Below, piece after piece: positions 7,909 to 10,263 of a stretch of 10,263 nucleotides of DNA (position 1 is the first letter of the stretch; the number at the start of each line of letters is the position of its first letter). Made by a program: the position numbers and the translations under genes. The stretch comes from Chloroflexota bacterium (GTDB lineage Bacteria > Chloroflexota > Anaerolineae > Anaerolineales > UBA4823). The stretch is taken from contig DAOVXM010000055.1 in the NCBI GenBank assembly GCA_030636125.1, positions 1-10,263 of the forward strand. The letters run 5' to 3'. Below the pieces are notes generated by a model. That model worked only from the letters and a program-made list of their open reading frames with translations. It did no database searches and was not told the origin of the DNA.

Positions 7909-7937
7909 ATTATACTTTATAGTTGCCAATCACTAAA
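7909..7937 (-). promoter_or_regulatory. Candidate promoter of the GGDEF regulator
   Basis: On the minus strand a perfect -10 box TATAAT (7914-7909) is preceded at 17 nt by TTTAGT (7937-7932), a weak -35 match. This gives a leader of about 70 nt before ATG 7832. The region is shared with the divergent small ORF at 7957. Confidence 0.45.
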
Positions 7938-7956
7938 AGTCTGAGAGGATTTTAAC

Positions 7957-8043
7957 ATGGCAACCGCATCAGGTCAACACGCTAAGCGGAAGAAATCCGA
8001 TTCTTGGGTTTTTTGGGTGATTTATGCTAAAATACGGCTATGA
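7957..8043 (+). CDS. Small ORF, 28 residues, coupled to the downstream membrane gene
   Basis: ATG 7957 is preceded by GAGAGGA (7943-7949) at a 7-nt spacing, a good ribosome site. The peptide has a basic N-terminal half (HAKRKKSDS) and a short aromatic-hydrophobic run (WVFWVIYA). It stops at TGA 8041-8043, sharing ATGA with the start of the next gene at 8040. The next gene lacks its own Shine-Dalgarno, so this ORF may be a leader that drives its translation, a genuine small membrane-associated protein, or both. I do not recognise the sequence. Confidence 0.5.
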   Translation: MATASGQHAKRKKSDSWVFWVIYAKIRL

Positions 8044-8486
8044 TGAACAATCCTCCACCCTCACGCCCAATAGAACGCAACCCGGTTACCTATCAAAAAC
8101 ATCGCCAAGAGGTACTTTGGCAAATCACTATCCCTCTGGTAGTTGGTGCAATATTGATATTAATTCCGGTTGTTCTCGTGATTCTGGCTAGCGTGACCGG
8201 AGTTTCCCAGATCGATAAATTGGCACAGGTTTCCTTGATTTGGCTGATCATCATTGGTATGGCAATTTCTTTACTGATCCTCGTTTTGACGGTGGTAGTG
8301 ATCTATGCCACGACAGCAGTGTTGCGCAATGCTTCACCGTATGCGCGCCAAATTCAAGATACTTTTCTGCTTATTGGGCTACGGATAAGCCAGTACTCTG
8401 ACAAAGCCGTCGAACCAATTCTTCGCTATCAATCATTCACGGCTTCCTTGGGGGTCCTTGGTCGCAAGTTCCGCAGAGATAGATGA
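8040..8486 (+). CDS. Uncharacterised protein with two transmembrane segments
   Basis: The 148-residue protein has a Pro-rich polar N-terminus (PPPSRPIERNP). Two hydrophobic helices follow, at about 29-52 and 64-91, joined by a short polar loop (TGVSQIDKLAQ). A basic, amphipathic C-terminal segment of about 55 residues ends in RKFRRDR. Charge distribution suggests both ends face the cytoplasm. ATG codons occur at 8040 and 8043; the first overlaps the stop of the 28-codon ORF. No family is recognised with confidence. The following gene starts 30 nt downstream and is probably co-transcribed. Confidence 0.85.
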   Translation: MMNNPPPSRPIERNPVTYQKHRQEVLWQITIPLVVGAILILIPVVLVILASVTGVSQIDKLAQVSLIWLIIIGMAISLLILVLTVVVIYATTAVLRNASPYARQIQDTFLLIGLRISQYSDKAVEPILRYQSFTASLGVLGRKFRRDR

Positions 8487-8516
8487 ATCTAATAATCCAT
8501 TATATGAGGAGATATT

Positions 8517-8747
8517 ATGAGTGAGATAGTTGAAACAGAACCGGGCGCTGATAATTGGAAAATAAAGATCATGGTGATTGGAGCTGTGCTTGGGGCTGTA
8601 CTTGGGGCGGGTGCAGCTTTGCTGCTAATTCAAAGGGCTGAAGGAGAAGATGGAAAAGTGAGTGTGACCGCCGGGGATGGTCTCAAAATCGGCGCTACGG
8701 TGATCGGCTTACTTCGTCAGGTTGCCCAATTGGGTGATGGTGGATAA
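8517..8747 (+). CDS. Small single-span membrane protein, glycine-zipper type
   Basis: The 76-residue protein has an acidic N-terminus, then one hydrophobic helix at about 17-38 with spaced glycines (GAVLGAVLGAGAALL), a packing pattern seen in self-associating helices. A polar segment and a short amphipathic C-terminus (GLKIGATVIGLLRQVAQLG) follow. A strong GAGGAG (8506-8511) sits 5 nt before ATG 8517. The layout resembles short YtxH-like proteins, but that is only a resemblance. It lies 30 nt after the two-TM gene, implying a shared transcript and perhaps a shared complex. Confidence 0.8.
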   Translation: MSEIVETEPGADNWKIKIMVIGAVLGAVLGAGAALLLIQRAEGEDGKVSVTAGDGLKIGATVIGLLRQVAQLGDGG

Positions 8748-8825
8748 AAAACTAATCCTTAATCTAGGGGAAGTAAATAATTTATTGGTGTTTTACGTTG
8801 AATAACTTGCTTAGAGGTGTCAAAA

Positions 8826-9158
8826 GTGGATAATTTAGAGAATTTGAGTTGTGAACCTGTCCGTGGTGGCGACGCACCACTTACTGACGCAGAGATGGCT
8901 GAGTTGCAGTCCCAAATCGCTGGATGGGAGGTCATTGAGTTAGACGGCATCAAGCGTTTACGGCGAGTGTTTGAGTTCAAGGATTTCTCACAGGCGTTGG
9001 ACTTCACTAATAAAATTGGCAAGATTGCCGAGGTGGAAGATCACCATCCAGCATTGTTGACTGAATGGGGGAAAGTCACAGTTACCTGGTGGACACATGT
9101 GATCAAGGGGTTGCATAAAAACGATTTCGTCATGGCTGCCAAAACAGACTCATTATAA
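8826..9158 (+). CDS. phhA: Pterin-4a-carbinolamine dehydratase
   Basis: This enzyme dehydrates 4a-hydroxytetrahydrobiopterin to the quinonoid dihydropterin, recycling the cofactor of aromatic amino acid hydroxylases; bacterial copies may also act in molybdopterin or folate metabolism. The 110-residue product has family length. The catalytic histidines are visible as H73-H74 in EDHHP and H91 in WWTH, followed by GLHKNDFVMAAKTD. Other conserved parts are LTDAEM, GW and FEFKDFSQALDF. I chose GTG 8826 because AGAGG (8813-8817) lies 8 nt upstream; the in-frame GTG at 8817 overlaps that site. No hydroxylase is adjacent, so the partner pathway is not shown here. Confidence 0.93.
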   Translation: MDNLENLSCEPVRGGDAPLTDAEMAELQSQIAGWEVIELDGIKRLRRVFEFKDFSQALDFTNKIGKIAEVEDHHPALLTEWGKVTVTWWTHVIKGLHKNDFVMAAKTDSL

Positions 9159-9186
9159 GACTTGATCTAAATCATATTGCTCAATT

Positions 9187-9220
9187 AGCCTGGCGGGATG
9201 TGCATCCGCCAGGCTTTTTT
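9187..9220 (+). terminator. Intrinsic terminator after phhA
   Basis: AGCCTGGCGG (9187-9196) pairs perfectly with CCGCCAGGCT (9206-9215). Two further pairs are possible inside with one bulged G, and a run of T to 9220 follows. It is 28 nt after the phhA stop. The -35 box of the next promoter begins only 4 nt later. Confidence 0.95.
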
Positions 9221-9223
9221 GTG

Positions 9224-9252
9224 TTGACACAGCCCTAAAAATCCTGTAGAAT
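9224..9252 (+). promoter_or_regulatory. Sigma70 promoter of the TetR-family gene
   Basis: A perfect -35 TTGACA (9224-9229) and -10 TAGAAT (9247-9252) are separated by 17 nt. Initiation is expected near 9259-9260, at the first base of the palindromic operator, so binding there would block transcription. Confidence 0.9.
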
Positions 9253-9259
9253 AAGTTAA

Positions 9260-9279
9260 ATGAACGAACGTTCGTTCAT
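9260..9279 (+). promoter_or_regulatory. 20-bp perfect palindromic operator for the TetR-family regulator
   Basis: ATGAACGAAC followed by its exact reverse complement GTTCGTTCAT gives a 20-bp palindrome without a spacer. Its size, symmetry and place at the predicted transcription start of a TetR-family gene are those of an autoregulatory operator. Which protein binds is inferred from adjacency. Confidence 0.9.
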
Positions 9280-9295
9280 AACTAAAGGAGCGATC

Positions 9296-9901
9296 ATGAC
9301 TGGAGAGGGGCTTCGTCGAGGTGAGCAAACGCGTATCAAGATTATCCAAGCTGCTCATAGCTTGTTTGTCCAACAGGGTTATCACGGCACCTCCATGCGT
9401 CAAATTGCTAAGGAGGCCGGGATTGCTTTGGGAGGGCTTTACAACCATTTTGCCAGTAAAGAGAATGTGTTCCGGGCCGTTTTTTTGGAATACCACCCCT
9501 ATCGTGAGGTCTTACCTAGAATTCTGGAAGCCCAGGGAGAGACTGTTGAAGAGTTCGTGCGAGATGCGTTTGCCCGAATACTGAAGGCAGTCGAAAATCG
9601 CCCAGATTTTATGAACTTGATGTTTATCGAGGTGGTTGAGTTTAATAGCCTGCACGCCCATGAATTATTTACGACCAACCTTCCGCAAATAATGCCCGTA
9701 GTTCACCGCCTTCTTCAAACGGATCAAAGTGAGTCAAGACCCATTCCCGAGCTGATCTTAGTGCGCACTTTCTTCGGGTTGATTTTTAGTTACTTTTTGA
9801 CGGATATCATCCTTGGGCCGAATACTCCCGATGGATTTCGAGAAGGTGCCGCGGATTACTTCACGGATATTTATTTGTTTGGAATTTTGACTGGTGAGTG
9901 A
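9296..9901 (+). CDS. TetR/AcrR-family transcriptional regulator
   Basis: TetR-family repressors bind palindromic operators as dimers and release them on binding a small ligand. The 201-residue product has the N-terminal HTH in TSMRQIAKEAGIALGGLYNHF (residues 32-52), followed by SKENVF, both highly typical. The C-terminal half is a helical ligand and dimerisation domain; its ligand cannot be read. AAAGGAG (9284-9290) lies 5 nt before ATG 9296. An in-frame ATG at 9260 lies inside the operator and would add 12 residues. The methyltransferase remnant and the gene starting at 10233 lie downstream on the same strand and are probably on its transcript. Confidence 0.95.
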   Translation: MTGEGLRRGEQTRIKIIQAAHSLFVQQGYHGTSMRQIAKEAGIALGGLYNHFASKENVFRAVFLEYHPYREVLPRILEAQGETVEEFVRDAFARILKAVENRPDFMNLMFIEVVEFNSLHAHELFTTNLPQIMPVVHRLLQTDQSESRPIPELILVRTFFGLIFSYFLTDIILGPNTPDGFREGAADYFTDIYLFGILTGE

Positions 9902-10222
9902 TTATTGGGAATTAAGGGAATAACAAACATCGAGGCTCGATTGGCCGATGTTTATGATTTGCCTTTTGATGATGGTTCTTTCGATATAGTTTACATGATC
10001 GCGGTGATTGGTGAAATCCCATATCCCGAGGGAGCTCTTGGAGAATTTCACCGGGTGTTGTCACCTTCTGGCAAGTTGGTGTTCAGTGAGCGCTTTACGG
10101 ATCCAGACTATCCACTTGCTGAAACACTTATTCGTATGGTCACTTCAGCCGGTTTTCGTTTGAAGAAGAAGGTAGGCAACTTTTTCTAATATACGTTAAT
10201 TTTCGAGAAGGATGTGAACTGA
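9902..10222 (+). pseudogene. Truncated class I SAM-dependent methyltransferase with premature stop
   Basis: Directly after the TetR stop, and in the same frame, the sequence encodes the C-terminal half of a UbiE-like methyltransferase. GITNIEARLADVYDLPFDDG and SFDIVYMIAVIGEIP are the post-II and motif IV regions; EFHRVLSPSGKLVFSE is the motif V-VI region; DPDYPL and AGFRLKKKVGNFF follow. The N-terminal SAM-binding motif I (a DxGxGxG loop) is absent. After GNFF a TAA (10187-10189) interrupts the frame, yet YTLIFEK, typical of this family's end, continues to a TGA at 10220-10222. The TAA is consistent with one base change in a Tyr codon. The fragment cannot bind SAM normally, so I call it a decayed gene. 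The only possible start is TTG 9905, with no clear ribosome site. Confidence 0.75.
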
Positions 10223-10232
10223 TAGAGGTAAT

Positions 10233-10263
10233 ATGATCAATTCTCGTTTGACATCTCTTATTC
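10233..10263 (+). CDS. Start of a further gene, cut by the window end
   Basis: ATG 10233 is preceded by AGAGG (10224-10228) at a 4-nt spacing and opens MINSRLTSLI before the window ends. It follows the natural stop of the methyltransferase remnant by 10 nt, so it is probably in the TetR transcript. Too little is visible to name a function. Confidence 0.45.
   Translation, partial: MINSRLTSLI

Noticed and set aside
8817..8825. GTG 8817 as the phhA start
   Set aside because: It overlaps the AGAGG ribosome site that is correctly spaced for GTG 8826.
1..10263. CRISPR arrays, tRNA or rRNA genes, transposases, phage genes
   Set aside because: No spaced direct repeats, RNA-gene signatures or recombinase motifs were seen on either strand.

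Overview
The window reads as chromosomal housekeeping DNA from a moderate-GC bacterium. HrcA with a perfect CIRCE operator, the order hrcA-grpE-dnaK-dnaJ-prmA, and the style of the small membrane genes and remnants point to Chloroflexota, probably Anaerolineae. That placement is inference from gene content; no rRNA is present to confirm it.

Layout. (1) 3-539: the 3' part of trmD (tRNA m1G37 methyltransferase), cut by the window edge. (2) 540-765: a control region holding a candidate trmD terminator, a sigma70-type promoter (TTGACG-17-TATCAT) and a perfect CIRCE just downstream of the expected transcription start. (3) 766-5616: a complete class I heat-shock operon, hrcA-grpE-dnaK-dnaJ, closed by a strong intrinsic terminator at 5636-5678. 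(4) 5733-6674: prmA (ribosomal protein L11 methyltransferase). Its last codons and stop run into a minus-strand remnant of a LOG-family gene (about 6659-6790). A long, probably bidirectional terminator follows at 6815-6855. (5) 6930-7832, minus strand: an orphan REC-GGDEF response regulator/diguanylate cyclase. (6) 7957-8747, plus strand: an overlooked 28-codon ORF coupled by an ATGA overlap to a two-TM protein gene, then a small one-TM glycine-rich protein. (7) 8826-9158: a pterin-4a-carbinolamine dehydratase with a strong terminator. (8) 9224-9901: a TetR-family regulator with its own consensus promoter and a perfect 20-bp palindromic operator at the expected start site. (9) 9902-10222: a broken class I SAM methyltransferase lacking its SAM-binding N-terminus and carrying a premature TAA. 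(10) 10233 onward: the start of a further gene, cut by the window edge.

How the parts work together. HrcA should repress its own operon through the CIRCE, and GrpE, DnaK and DnaJ form one chaperone machine. A hairpin spanning the grpE stop and part of the dnaK Shine-Dalgarno, and a mini-ORF overlapping the dnaJ start, suggest extra translational tuning inside the operon; both are inference. The right half is accessory: signalling, envelope-type small proteins, a self-regulated TetR gene, and two gene remnants that record deletion and decay.

I see no CRISPR array, tRNA, rRNA, transposase or phage gene. The window is mostly well-understood genes. The most unusual content is the two decayed genes, the two short ORFs with ATGA overlaps, and the pre-dnaK hairpin, rather than a new system.
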